DNA of 64,000 nt from Prinia subflava (taxonomy: Eukaryota; Chordata; Aves; Passeriformes; Cisticolidae). The first letter of the stretch is position 1. Each line of letters starts with the position of its first letter. The notes beneath the pieces were generated by a model. The model was given only the letters and a program-made list of their open reading frames with translations. It searched no databases and was not told the origin of the DNA. Shown one piece after another: positions 1 to 12,400 of this stretch. The DNA lies in contig NC_086256.1 of assembly GCF_021018805.1 (NCBI RefSeq), forward strand, positions 14,078,032 through 14,142,031, read 5' to 3'. Position numbers and translations under genes: made by a program.

Positions 1-99
1 ACCGGCACACCCGGGCTGGGAAGCGGCTCTCAGGGAGGGCAGCGGGGAGCCAAGTGTGGGGCAGTGTCCGTCCCCGGGCACTGCCCGCAGACCCCCGAG

Positions 100-312
100 C
101 CCGGGGATCCTGCCCGGGGACCCTGCCCGGGGACACAGCCCGGGGACCCTGCCGGGGGACACAGCCCGGGGACCCTGCCGGGGGACACAGCCCGAGGACA
201 CAGCCCGGGGACACAGCCCGGGGACCCAGCCCCGGGACACAGCCCGGGGACCCTGCCAGGGGGCACAGCCCGGGGACCCAGCCCCGGGACCCAGCCCGGG
301 GATCCTGCCCAG
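100..312. repeat. GC-rich tandem repeat in CTBS intron 1
   Basis: About sixteen imperfect copies of a 13-base unit, alternating CCCGGGGACACAG and CCCGGGGACCCTG, so the array often looks like a 26-base dimer. It lies inside the first intron of CTBS, 90 bases past the exon 1 donor. It creates several open but meaningless proline/glycine-rich reading frames on both strands. Confidence 0.85.
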
Positions 313-402
313 CCCCGGCCGTTCGGTGCGGCAGCGGCGCTGAGGCTGCTCCGAACGGCGCTGCCGCCGGGCCCGGCCCCGCCTGCGCCCAGGCCCGCGC
401 AC

Positions 403-528
403 CTCGGAGCCGGCGGGGCCCGTGAGGGGCCGGCACAGCCGCGGGTCCCGGCAGGGGCAGGCGCCGGCAGGGCCCAGCAGCTGCAGGAGGCTGATGGGCA
501 GCAGCCACCCGCCCCACGGCCGCCCCAT
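403..528 (-). CDS. CTBS: CTBS exon 1 (di-N-acetylchitobiase, 5' end only)
   Basis: First coding exon of the lysosomal glycosidase that removes reducing-end GlcNAc from chitobiose cores of asparagine-linked glycans (GH18 family). The minus strand has an ATG at 528-526 in a strong Kozak context (GCCATGG), followed by 42 codons. They encode a hydrophobic signal peptide (GRPWGGWLLPISLLQLLG) and then CPCRDPRLCRPL, which matches the CPCxxxxLCRP start of mature vertebrate chitobiase as I remember it. The exon ends at ...GSE before a GT donor (plus-strand AC at 401-402). The catalytic DxxDxDxE region is in later exons beyond the left edge. The gene lies just downstream of VTG3 on the same strand, in the expected synteny. 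A longer ORF overlaps here in another frame but has no family signature. The identity rests on one short exon plus synteny. Confidence 0.8.
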
Positions 529-651
529 GGCCGCCGGTGCCGCCCGGGCCGCGCAGCCTCGGCCACGGGGCGGGCCCGGCCGGAGCCGCCCCCGGCGCGC
601 CGCCGGTGCAGGGACAAATGAGCTGGGCCGAGCGCGTTCACAGAGCAGCTG
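529..651 (-). promoter_or_regulatory. CTBS: CTBS promoter / 5' UTR in CpG island
   Basis: The 123 bases between the CTBS start codon and the VTG3 poly(A) signal are very rich in C, G and CpG. A GC box (GGGGCGGG at 567-574, Sp1-type) is visible and there is no TATA box, as expected of a housekeeping promoter. The transcription start cannot be placed from sequence alone. The island extends left into intron 1 and right into the last exon of VTG3. Confidence 0.6.
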
Positions 652-657
652 TTTATT
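652..657 (-). promoter_or_regulatory. VTG3: VTG3 poly(A) signal AATAAA
   Basis: TTTATT on the plus strand reads AATAAA on the gene strand, 123 bases after the VTG3 stop codon. It is the only canonical signal between that stop and CTBS, so cleavage is expected around 625-640, inside the CTBS promoter region. Confidence 0.7.
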
Positions 658-779
658 GAAAGGTCACCCCGGGGACGGGCCCGGGTTGTTTCCAGCATCT
701 CCAGGAGAAGCAGAGTGGTCTCCCGGAGGGGACGGGGCTCGTCCCCGCTGCCCGAGCCCGGAGCGGGCCGGTGCGGGGC

Positions 780-3700
780 TCAGGCCGGGCACGCCTGCCG
801 CTGGCAGGAACACGCTGTGTGAGCCGAGACAGAGCTCAAGACGTCCTCGGACTTCTGGTCCAGCCGTGGCTGCCCGTCCAGGCTGAGAGCGGAGTCTAAA
901 CGAGAAAGGAGAGATGGTTATATATACATCGGGGTGCTCCTGGTGCAGCTCACGGTTCTTCGCAGAAGCCCAGTCACACACACTGGTGGTGTTGTGCACA
1001 GGGTGACCAGACTCACCGGCTGGAACGCAGTGGAAGCCCACGGACACGGGAACAGTCTGGGTTGCTGAACAGCCTTTTACACAGCGAAGGACTGGCTCCA
1101 CAGAGTAGCATTTTGCTGCTGTCTTGTCAAATGAAACTGGCTTCTCGCTTTTGACAAGTTTGTGCTGCAGCTTACAAGCTACAAAACATGAACCCTCTTA
1201 AAGCGTGCACAGAGTTTAGAAAAATAACTTTCTGAACTTAATTTGTAGAATTAGCAAACACTAAGACCAATGGATGAACAGTGTGACACAAGCTAGATGA
1301 AGCTAACCTGTTTGAAGTGAATCAATTTTTTGTCAAAGGCTCAGGCTGTGAGAAAATGAAGCATGTGGAGCACAGTTGCAAGGACAGAGGCTTGTCAGAT
1401 GGGATCGAGGTGGGACACTGATGTCCAAATCCAACAAGATACATGTGAAAACCCTGGTCAGCTTTACTCTACTTACTCAAACAGCACTTTATTTTGGGGC
1501 AGCAGTGGCTCCTACACATCTTTATATCCTCTTCTGCACTGAGCAGCATCACACCTGCCTTGCCATGGCTGAGTAGCTTAGTCCTTAGGTCTGATCCAGG
1601 CTTTCCTGGGCCAGTCACCCCAGGGAAGCTTGATCTAAGAACACCTTACAGAAAGGCCAACACATGCCCAGAGGGTTGTGCTCCACACAAAATGTGTAGT
1701 GCACCCTAACGTAGCCAACACATTCATGTTGTTTTTATGTAGGACCTGGATGGAAAGAACAATCAATCATTCCCAGGCTGATGTTTTCAGATTGAGTTTA
1801 TCTTCAGCCTGAGGAAATTAAAACAAGTTTTTCCCACCTCAAATGCCCTCTAGTTTGATAGTCAGGGCTAGATATGAGGTTTTTAATCTAAATTAAAAGC
1901 TTGGCAATAACAGAATTAAAATAAAGAATGAAACTATTAAAGATGACACAAAATTACTTTTATCAACTGTCAAACTACCTCCTTTTCATACTAAGTTATC
2001 AACTTAGGGAGTTCTAAGTGGAACATACAAACTCCAGGTAACCACACAATGCATAAGATGTTGATAAAAAAGCCCAAATAAAACTTGAACTTGCAGTGAA
2101 CTACCAAACTCAGGAAAAACAGAATTTTCTTTTTCTTTTAGTCTGTGGGCACTGATCACAAAAATAGTAAAAAAAAATCAAGATGACTGTGCTACAATTA
2201 ATATAAACCACCTATTCATGCGATTAATTAATTAGTTGAAGGCAATGATAATAATATATGTTGGACTTTTAGTACCTCCAGTACAGGGGTCTTCTGAGAT
2301 GATCCAAGAGTGACCAAAACTCACAGCGTCTTTAGCTAAATACCCACTGGGTGTTTGATATTCTCTTTCAATCTCAGCATCATATTTTCCACAAATGCCA
2401 CATGTTTTTCCAGCCATCCAGAAAGCAACATGAATCTTTGTGGAAATACAGAAAAGTTGTATGTAAATGCTTTTCTTCTAAAACTAAACCCACTTAAAGT
2501 AACATAAAAATTACCTCAAGTCTATGCCCATCATAATATAATTTATCTATGCCATAATCTGGGGCTTTTAGTGTCAGTCCTTTCTTTTCACTGCTGATCA
2601 GCATGCTTGCAGCTGCAACAAAAAAAAGCAAAATGAGATCTTTTCTAAAATGAAGTTACTGTTTTAAGGTCCACCCTGAACCATTTGTTAAGTTCCTGGG
2701 GACATAATGCACACTCTAAAGAATCTCAGAAGAGATGTTGGGAGGTAAAAGGACTACTGCTCCCTGCCCTGGGAAAAGCTGAAGCCCACAAGGGGTGGCT
2801 GTGACAGGGCTCATCTAAATGCTCATTCTGTGGGCCTCTGGAAGCAGCAAAACATACCACAGCCCTGTATGTTTCTGCCTGTGCAAAGATACACAGGCTC
2901 AGCATCTCTTTCTTTGGTCCTCTTTCTTGCCACCCACTGGAAAAGCTTGCATGGAGCTATGTTAAAATCTCCTGTTTCTCAAATCAGGATGATCCTTATC
3001 TTCTGAGGTGTTCACAGGAACGTGTCCTCTCCTTCTTCAAAAGACCAAGAAAGATTAAACAAAATCTAAATGAGTTTCTTACCAGAATTAGATGTGTATG
3101 GAAGATCTTTTGGGGCTTGGACACCATTAATCTTCAACTGGATGAGTCCATTGGAAACATACATGTCAACCTCACTTTAAATAAGGGAAATTAGTGTAAA
3201 CAAATGCCTTTCCTTTGACCTACTCATCTTATAATTTCCTGTTCTGGCAGAAGCATCACTGCAGGATGCTCATATCATTCTGACATGAATCATCTTCTAC
3301 CCTTTAGGAGGAGGGCTGGGGGGCCCAGGGCAGTGCCTGCAGCAGCGCTCCCAGTGCAGCTTCCCCTGGCTGTACTCATCTCTAAGCAGCCGCTCGCCAC
3401 CACGGCTCGGGCAGGAAAGCACCAGGCTACAGGAGCCCTGCTGCAGAACAACCTTATTGCTATTATCTTCACAGAAATTGAAGGTGCTTTGCATTTCAAA
3501 GGAAGATTGGGTTCCCTAGGGCAGTTCTCTTACAGCCTGAACAGTCTGTGCATTGTAGTATTTTCTTCAGAGCGGTGTTTGCTCTAGTGAAGAAATACGA
3601 AGCTCACGCACATCAAAAGCACATCCATACAATTGTATGAAACAATCAGGAATGACTCAGTGATGAGGAATGTCTTTATCACAGAAGACACAGTCTATAA

Positions 3701-6700
3701 AACAAGCATCCTTGTGTTCTTCCACAAAACAGGTGCAGGGAATACTAGATTCCCTCTGTTTCTCTAACATTATGGCACAGTTAGGCACACATTTTTTAGA
3801 AATAATTACTTGTAATGAAACCTTACAGATCACAGTCTATTTATGTGCTTTGAAGAATGCTCACTACAGTGATTTTAGTACGCATAATCCCATACAATTT
3901 AGGGATGATTACTCCAGGCTGAAACAAAGTGTGTCTTAAATTAATTTCAAATAGATTAGAACACTATGTACCAACTGAGAGATGTCCTAAGAGAGTGCCT
4001 CTAATCTGAGAAAAGTAATGCTCTTTTTAGCTGTGTCCACTTCTCAGCAACCCTACTGTAATGAGTGTGGGTTCTAATTTGTTATAATTATTAGCTTAAC
4101 GTAGAAGGCCAGACTAATGATTACAACACCTCCTTCAGGATTTATAGTTGATGTGTCTGCCTAATCACTAAGTACTAAAATGAGATGGTTAACTTCTAAC
4201 AAATTCATGAAGAATTTAGGGCAGTAAAGACTTGAGGTTACTGTGAACCTCAGATATATTTCAGAAGCACTTTTAAAAGACAAAGTCCCAAATGCCAGTG
4301 ACACTCCCAGATATCTTTCCATTGACATCAGTACCTTCTGCATGAGTCTAATGCTAGTGCCAGTCTGCCCTACCAATTTGATCCTCATTTATAGCATATT
4401 CAGTTTGGCATCTATTTTTTATTAAGTTTTCAATTACTTACTGGCTGGCGAGTCTGACATTTATTGCTGTAAGGTCAGCAGACTCTTCAAGTCTTTTCAC
4501 CATCACCAGGAATTTAAGCTCTGGGCTACAGTCCTGCACCAAGACATGGTTGCAACTTGCAGGCATTGAATAGTTAAATTCAACACCATTGAAGGTTGTA
4601 ATCTTATTTTGGAAAACTGTACAATGACCTGAAAAAAAAATAATTTCTATTAGACAGCTATTTTATTTTAGTTTTGTAATTAAACAAAAAAAAATCTTCT
4701 GGTTCTGTGTGTTTTGATGTAAAAGTGAATTAAATTTGTCAGACAAAATTTTAGATTTGTAGTAATTCAAAAGTAAAACTTTGCCAGTTCCCAGGCAGCA
4801 GGACAACACCCCCATGATTCAATCACTGTGTGAGATGAATTCTGCTCACAGCTGATGCTGAGGCAACTCTTGATTTGTGGCATTTTGGCTTTTCTAACTT
4901 GGTTGAAGTCAGAAGAATTTCATAAAGGTTGGTAACAATTCACATGTCATTAACACTAGAGAAAGTTCACTGAAATGCTGATACCCTTATTGAGTTATAA
5001 CCAGGATTAGAAATAGTTAGAAGTTGGGAAGGAAAAAATATCACATTAGACTTTTCTCTTTTTCACTGTAATGGCATTTTGTTGGAAATCCTACCAGCTC
5101 TGATTAGAAATAATTTTGCAACAATTGTAATTAATAAAGATTAGTTTTGGTGTTTACCAAAGAAATACCACAGAATGATAGAGTGGCTCAGGTTAGAAGG
5201 AACCTTGAAGTTCATCAAGTTCCAATCCCCTTGTTGTAGACAGGGACACCTTATAAATATGCATGGTATGATATTATCCCACTGATTCCAAGCAAAATGT
5301 GACTTCTTATTGCAGGATTACATAAATCTTTTAATTTTAAAACTTACTGTAAGTAAGTATAATGTGATTAGCTCTTAATACAGCATTAACCAGACAATAA
5401 TCCCTTCAAACTCAGAGTGCAGGATCTGAAATTAATGAGTATACTTTTGGAGCTGTTTCAGCTTCAACATAACAGTGCTAATCACGCAGAGCACCCCAAA
5501 TCAGAGGTCACTTATATGTTCCTGTCACAAATTTTGTATTGTATATTTTCCTCACCAAAGAGTTTTTGCAGTGAAGCTGAAATGGATGCATTTGGGAATG
5601 GGTGTATTTGAGAGCACTATTTGGCATGAATCTGAATGTTTCATTTTCCTATTATATTTCCATTTCTTTACATCTTTGCAGCCTCAGAGATTTTCATAGA
5701 GGTGCTTTGTTTCTATCTGACATCCAACTGATATTTAAGTGAATAAGTAAAAATAAAAAATTACAACAAAAGTGTAAAAGGTGTTTACAAAATTTACAAA
5801 GCCAACCAATGTCTGTGCAGATAGTTACTTACTGACCTTTAAGACTTTCAATGATTGAAAGTGTTGCTTGGGAGAAGACCTTCCAGTCAGAGGATGATGA
5901 TGTTGAGATCGGTGCACTCGGATGTGAAGGGACTGGCAGGGGGAGGCTGATGGCAGTGTCGTAAATTGTGAGCTGAAAATCAGGCAGGAAACCAACATGA
6001 ATGGAAATGCAAAGTACAGTGTAGAGATAAGGTAGCATTTTCCTCTAATGTTCCAAGAGAATTGTGCTGACTGAAATCTAAATTAGCATCTGGATTTCGG
6101 TCAGAGCGAAAAAGAAATCAAGTCCTCCATCTACAGCATGAAATGGTTCTACACTGTGACACATCTGCAACCTGTGGAACAGCAGTGCTGTAAGTGAATT
6201 TGGAGAGTCACCAATTTGCAGCTTTTTGGGTAGCTGTATATCACATGTGTTCTCAGGCTGAACAGTTTGCTTACCTGAGATGCACACCCTCTTTCTGCCT
6301 ATAAATCAAATTTGGCTGTCTCATCAGCCTGCTTTTACTGCCTTTTCAGAATGCAGGAAAACCTATCATCTTCCTAAAGATTTTGGGAGGAGTGGGCTTA
6401 ATAATAAGTTATTTTTTAACATGCTATCAATCATGATGATTGTTTTCTAACCTGTTTCTTATTTCATATGCTTGAGAAAGACAAATGCATTGTAAGATAT
6501 TTTCATAGTAAAACCAACTGCATAAATATGTCTTGTGAGGGCAGCTTCTTTATAGTTTTGATTGGGATTTTTTTTAAAACAGCAGGTTAAAAAAGCCCTT
6601 AATCATCCATTTCCTAGGTAGTGACTGCTGCTTCAGGATAAAAGATGGTGGAAATTGTTACCTCTGGCAACTTAAAGACAACATCACAGGTTCTGGGGGA

Positions 6701-9493
6701 TGTCAAAGCCATAACCAAGGTTGCCTGGTGAGAGGGACCAAGCTGTTGCCTTTGGGAAAACCCAAGCACATAGGCAGCTCCTGGAAGAAATGAGTAAAAC
6801 CTGAAAAAAAAAGGAAGTAAGCAATTAAAATGAACTATCTTTGAAAAAAATTGTTATTATTTGTTCACGTAAAATATCCCCTTAAAGCAACATGCATTCT
6901 GTGTTAGCATTGGGACATGTTTTGTATCAGGATTTGGTGATATGTTATACTATATATGGGTGGAGGGACAGGAAAATTTATTTTTAATTGGTGTAAAAGT
7001 TCTCAAGAGGCTGGATGGGAGAGTGGTATGAGAAGAAAACTGTGGCAAATTTGTATCACCTGCTTTATAAGCCAGAGGCAAGTGCCTGCATTAGGAAATT
7101 AAGTAAGAGACTGATTTCTTCAGAGAACCAAGGCCAGGCTTCTGCTCTGAGCCTCCATGAATCAGGAAGCATGACAAAGCCAATGTCCTGATTCAGGCAC
7201 TTTAAATTACAAGTCTGCAATAGATTAGGTGAATCCCATCATCCCAAGTGGTTTTCTCGCAAGTGAAAATGCAGTATTCTTTGAGAGAAGGAATATAGAG
7301 AAAGCAAACTGATCTAATCTGATTTTATAATATCCTACTGATGAAGGGGAATTTTTCCAGCTTGGAAATTGCAGAACTGAAGCTGTAATTATTTTGAGCA
7401 TAGACATATATTTTTCAAAAACCAAAATGAAATCTCACCATCTTGCAGTTGTTCGGATAATTGAAGGCACTTTTAGCCAATCCAGCTTCATCTGCATAGC
7501 TGGATAAGCAGCAAATTGCCCTGTTGCAATCTGAGTACCAATCTGGTAGTCCTGGCAATCTTTACCCCATTTAAGAAAACCCTAGTAGAGGGAAATAAGT
7601 AAATTTTTGCATAAAACATAGCAAGATCATTATGTTTCATTTATATTTGAGCTGACTGATATTTTAAACTTACTGATACTTTTCGGTAATTTATTACTGA
7701 AGCATCAGCACAGAGTTTCCATCTGCTTGGCCCTGTGATGCTTGAACCAAACATCTGTATTCTCCACCTCTTGGGTTGTGTATCAGTGAACAGGGCAAGC
7801 TGCAATCCTGTTGGCTGCGTGTTTCTGTGGATGGCACGAAGAACTGCAGCCAGTATTGGTGGCTTGTTGTCTCCCAAGAATTTAGGCTTCAGTGAGTAGA
7901 GATGAAAGAGAGACCAAAGACATAAACAAGTAATTAGAATTATGATAGTAAAACCACTGACATGACCTATGCAAGACTGTGTTGGGAATTTTTCTGTACA
8001 GAAATTTCAATGCAACTAAAAGAAGTATGGTACTGGATAAAGAACCAATACTATCCAGCTCAGCACTGCTCTCTTACCAAAATATAGTTAAACTAAAAGC
8101 CTTTTTGATAAAACTAGCTTGACCACCTGTTTAAAACCATGATAATTTGTGTTAGAGGGGATCTGTTCAGGGCAGTCCAAAGTGTGGTGCTTGCATGAGG
8201 AGCAGCACGTGGCCCTGTCAGTGCTGGACCCTTGTGCCCAGCAGCAGCACCTGCCTGAGTGTCCCACCTGAGCTGTGGCAGGGTCCCCACCTGGCCAGGG
8301 GACAGCTGCAATTTGCTGTGGGGCAGCAGGTCCTCCCTGTGCTGCCAGGTGCCAGTGACAGAGACAAAAAAGGACTGGCTGAGACAGAGCTGGAGAGGGC
8401 TTAGTGGGAAATGGGGAAAGAGCAAGGCTGTGGCTGAGAGAGAGTTCAGGGAAGTAGTAACGTGGTGAAAAGGTGAATAAGAGAGGTGAATTTAAGCTGC
8501 ATAGAAATAGTGGAAGAGAAGGGCAATCTGGCTGCCTTCTTTCCACAAGCTACTTGCACTAACATCTGGCAGCTGCTGCAGCAGAAAGGATGCCTCAGCA
8601 AAGTAAGGGTTATTATTTTGTAGGCGTGTAGGTCATTGCCTGAAATGTGTAAAATTTTTCTTTGTTGAAATTTGTTCCAGATTCCCTCAGTTCTAATAGA
8701 AGGACCAGGCACTTTTAACTATGTACCATGCAGACACTCCTGAATAAACACCTGGATTGCTCTCAGAGTTGGAGCCTTGCTGCAAACTCAAGGTTTTTTC
8801 AAAAGCCTGTGGCAGTTCTGCAGAAGGACATAATGAGCAAAAGAATGTCAGAGTCAACTCCTAACTTTTACAGAAAGATATACAATGAAAATATCCCCGA
8901 CACCAGTTTCTGATCCAGCAGGTCGGCACTTCTAAAGTGTTCGGATTTTTATAGTGAATTATTTACTGAGCAAGACAAATTTCAACATATACAGCAATAC
9001 ATTCCAATTTCATTTTAAAAATGTAGCCTGTATTAAATGAATATCAAATTACATTCAATGACTATCCAAAGTGCTCACCTTTATGAAATAAGAAACTGTT
9101 CCATTTCTTTCTATGTACCTAATTTCTTAAATCACCATAATTTTCCTATTCTGTTATAAAAATACAACTGGAAATGGAAAGTAAATGTCTGGATTTCTTG
9201 CAGATTAAGACACTCACCTGAGACATGGCTCTAGAGATGTCTTCATCACTAGCTGAAGAAGAGCTGATGCTGATATTCAGGATTTCCCTTCCTGTGTCCT
9301 GCAAAAACAAAGAATAACCTTGAAGTAGGTGCCTACCACTTGAAGTTGTTGCAGAATTAATTTATCATTTACTCTCACAGAACTAGGATCTAATTGGAGC
9401 AAAGACAGCAAGACACCCTGCTCCCAGTATATGCAGTAAATGTACCTGTTCATCCTCTGGCTTAAACAAAAGCTGGTAAACAGGTGGGTTTGC
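780..9493 (-). other. VTG3: VTG3 exons 24-35 (lipovitellin 2, vWD domain, C-terminus)
   Basis: Exon coordinates: 24, 9446-9493; 25, 9218-9298; 26, 7674-7886; 27, 7439-7581; 28, 6662-6800; 29, 5837-5972; 30, 4442-4628; 31, 3083-3174; 32, 2515-2612; 33, 2276-2435; 34, 1017-1178; 35, 780-895. Exons 24 and 25 have diverged most from VTG2; exon 25 encodes an acidic serine stretch (ISISSSSASDEDIS). Exon 26 opens PKFLGD, the start of the lipovitellin 2 core. Exons 30-33 encode the vWD domain with CGICGKYDAE. Exon 34 carries EPVLRCVKGC and exon 35 the cysteine-rich tail. A cysteine present in the VTG2 vWD domain is isoleucine here (exon 33). Confidence 0.88.
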
Positions 9494-12400
9494 CTGTGAA
9501 AATAGATGGTATGTAAGAAGACCTCAGAGAAAATAAAGAATTAACTTTTGATAAATGCATTAAAAAATTCAGTTCTGGGTATGGGGGGGGGGAAGGAAAA
9601 AAATTAGTTTTTTAAAGCATTTTACAGTGAAAAATCCTGAAATGTCAAAATTCTAATCTGAAATGCCTCAGAGAACCAGGGTTCCTTTTTCTTTGGTCCA
9701 TGCTCTATGAGCACAATTTCCTGGTGTACAAAAACAATCACTATAAGAAATACAAAATGGTCCAGCCAGAGTGAATTACCTGTTGGTTGGAATAGTCACT
9801 GTCCCCACTGCAGTGTCTATCCCCAGAGTGGTCTTCTTGGCTGCTGCTGCTGCTGCTGCTGCTGCATGCTTTGCTGCTAGCAGAGCTCCCACTGCTGCTC
9901 CTGCTGCTGCTCTTGCTGCCACGCGTCTTCCCAGATTGCCTTCTTTCATCTTTCCTGGGATGATCTCCAGGCTCTCTGCCATCGGCAGAGGAAGCAGCAG
10001 AGGAAGAGGATGAGCTGGAGAGGTGGGCTGTGCTGGGCTCTGCCCAGAGCCCTGTGTCTGCAGTGTTGTACTCTCGGTTAATCCGCTTCGTGCGGCGCCG
10101 TGTTTTATTCGAAGCCTCCAAAAACAGTTGAAAGCATTATTAATTTATAGCTGGTTCTGTAACATTTCCCTGGCTGTCAGACAAGATGCTCACCACAGAC
10201 TTCCAAGGAAATAGAACTTCCTGTCCCCACACACTGTGGAAGCTGTACCAGAACTCACTCAGGCCCATTCCTCCCAGCCCAGCTCTCTGCTTTCCCATGC
10301 CAGTTTTCCAAAATGGAAACTCTTGGCTTCATTATAGGAAATATTTCCCTCTCTGATGCTCAAGGTCTCTTACCGTGAACACATTTTCAATGCCTAGAAT
10401 CTTCTTCAGTTTAGCTTGAATATCCTTGTATGTAGATGTCTCTCCCTCTTCCTTTGACCCTGAGCTTGATACCTCAATTATTTTTGAAGCTGCTTTGGCT
10501 CCTGCTTGAACCTCCAGCTGTATTTTGTCAATATCAGCATCTGTATGAACTAAAGGCAAAAGCATTCCAGGGCTGTGCTGCTTGAGCGTTATTTACAGTG
10601 ATTAACAGAAAAACTTATTATGACTGTACCTGGCTTTAAAATTATTTTGGCTTCAAATTCTCCAAACAATTTGTGCAGATAGGTGTTTCTTAAGAAAGCA
10701 GAATTTTGTGATTTAAGGCTGAGACAAGTAGAACATCCCAAACTTTCAAATTTTTTACAGAACTTGCGTGCATAAAATCTTCTTCCTGCACTGTTGTGAT
10801 GTGCCTCTTCTGAACCTTGCTGGTATCCTTTGGATATCACATTAGGTATGCTGCTTTGCTGCATTAAACAAAAAATGGCAGATAAAGTCATTTTCCATTT
10901 AAAAAAAAAAATTGTCCCAGCTCTTTAAATAATTCCTCCAGTTAATGAAGAGAATGATGCTCAAAGAGGGAAACAATGCTTAGAATTAGAGATCCAGGCA
11001 CTGGAAGCAGTGGGGTTTCCTGCAAAATGCTCTGTGGAAGAGGACAGCTCTCCTGCCCACCCTTTCTCAGGCAGTGCTTCACAAACACACTCCCAATGAG
11101 AACCTGCAGGGCTCTTTGCAGGGGCAGTCCCTCTGCATCCATTCAGGCTTTTAGCTCTCCTGCTGCAAGCCAGCATGGCCTTCCCACGCCAGCCTCAGAA
11201 GCTGAGTAGCACATGAAAGGATGTGCTTCTGCAATCCACTCAGGATTATCAGAATTCAGGAAGAAAAATCTATATCCTGCCCAAGAACCATATTTTTCAC
11301 ATTGTTCTGATTCAGAAAAAATGAGATGTTGTACAAAGGATGTGAATTTCAGACACCCTTCCATGACTGTAAAGAAATAGGAAGACATGCTGTCAAAGCA
11401 GCCCTGCCTGCATTCAATGAAGAAAGTGAGTGAAGGATCATGTCATGAACCCACTGGGTTTTAGGCTTGGTTTGGGAAATATCAGACTCCTGTTGAATTT
11501 CACCATTCCTGTGTTTGTGATCTGGTTCGCCAGCTCCCGTGTCAGGGGTGCCCAGCCCTTCTGAGGAGCTCTCTGTTCTCTGCCTGTCTGCAGTACAGGT
11601 GCCAAGAGGCTTCCTTACCTTCCAGCTACCAGGCATGGGAGATCCTTCTGTTGACTGCAGTAGCTGGTCAGAGATATTTGGTATTTCTCCTTTGGGGAGA
11701 ATCTGGGATTTCTTTTCAGAGTCTACTTCTTCCATGTTCCTTGAAATAGCATAAGCTTCACTCCTGTGGAGGTGATAAATGTCACACAAGTAACACCTTC
11801 TGATTTCACTCTACCCATCTTTGCTGGTGCAAAAAAAGACAGTACTAAGCTTTATGTGGCTGCCAAGGCATGGCAGACCTTAACAAGTAGTTGTATACTT
11901 GTGATTTTATAACAGGGAATTCACAATCAGTAACATAATCAGAGCAAGCAAAATGAAAAAAGCTCCTCTGTACCTCACAGCTGCGAGCTCAACCTCTTGA
12001 TGGCAGGGAAGGGTTTCAATCTTCAAATTTTTCTCTTTCATATTTATCCTGGCATCAAATTTCATTGTGGCATTGGCACTGAACTCTGCATGAAATTCAA
12101 AACCACTCTGCAAGTACTGTGTATTAATCCCCATCACTGCAATCATATGTAAATAGGCTCTGAAAGAATGGAAATTAAACCAGGTATAATTATATTTTAA
12201 TGTGCAAAAATTTAACTTTGAAATGCAAAATTACATTTTCATGCTGTTCTTTTTATTGTAAGACCCCCTACTGATGGATGAAGAGATTTCTTACAACAAG
12301 ATAAGAAAAAAGGTTAAATGCAACTGGAAAAGGTGATTTGTCTGAAAAACAAAGCTAACATGGAGCTTCTGACTGCATTCTCCAGAATCTTGTAGCTTCA

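Noticed and set aside
30..698. Arg/Gly/Pro-rich ORFs over the left GC-rich end on both strands
   Set aside because: Stop codons are scarce in CpG-rich repeat DNA. The only frame with family resemblance is the 42-codon CTBS exon.
664..1101. Single 145-codon ORF at the VTG3 3' end
   Set aside because: Only 1017-1101 is coding (part of exon 34); the rest reads through the intron in the wrong frame, and true exon 35 uses another frame.
11349..11789. 146-codon minus ORF in VTG3 taken as one gene
   Set aside because: It is exon 20 (11619-11763) followed by readthrough into intron 20.
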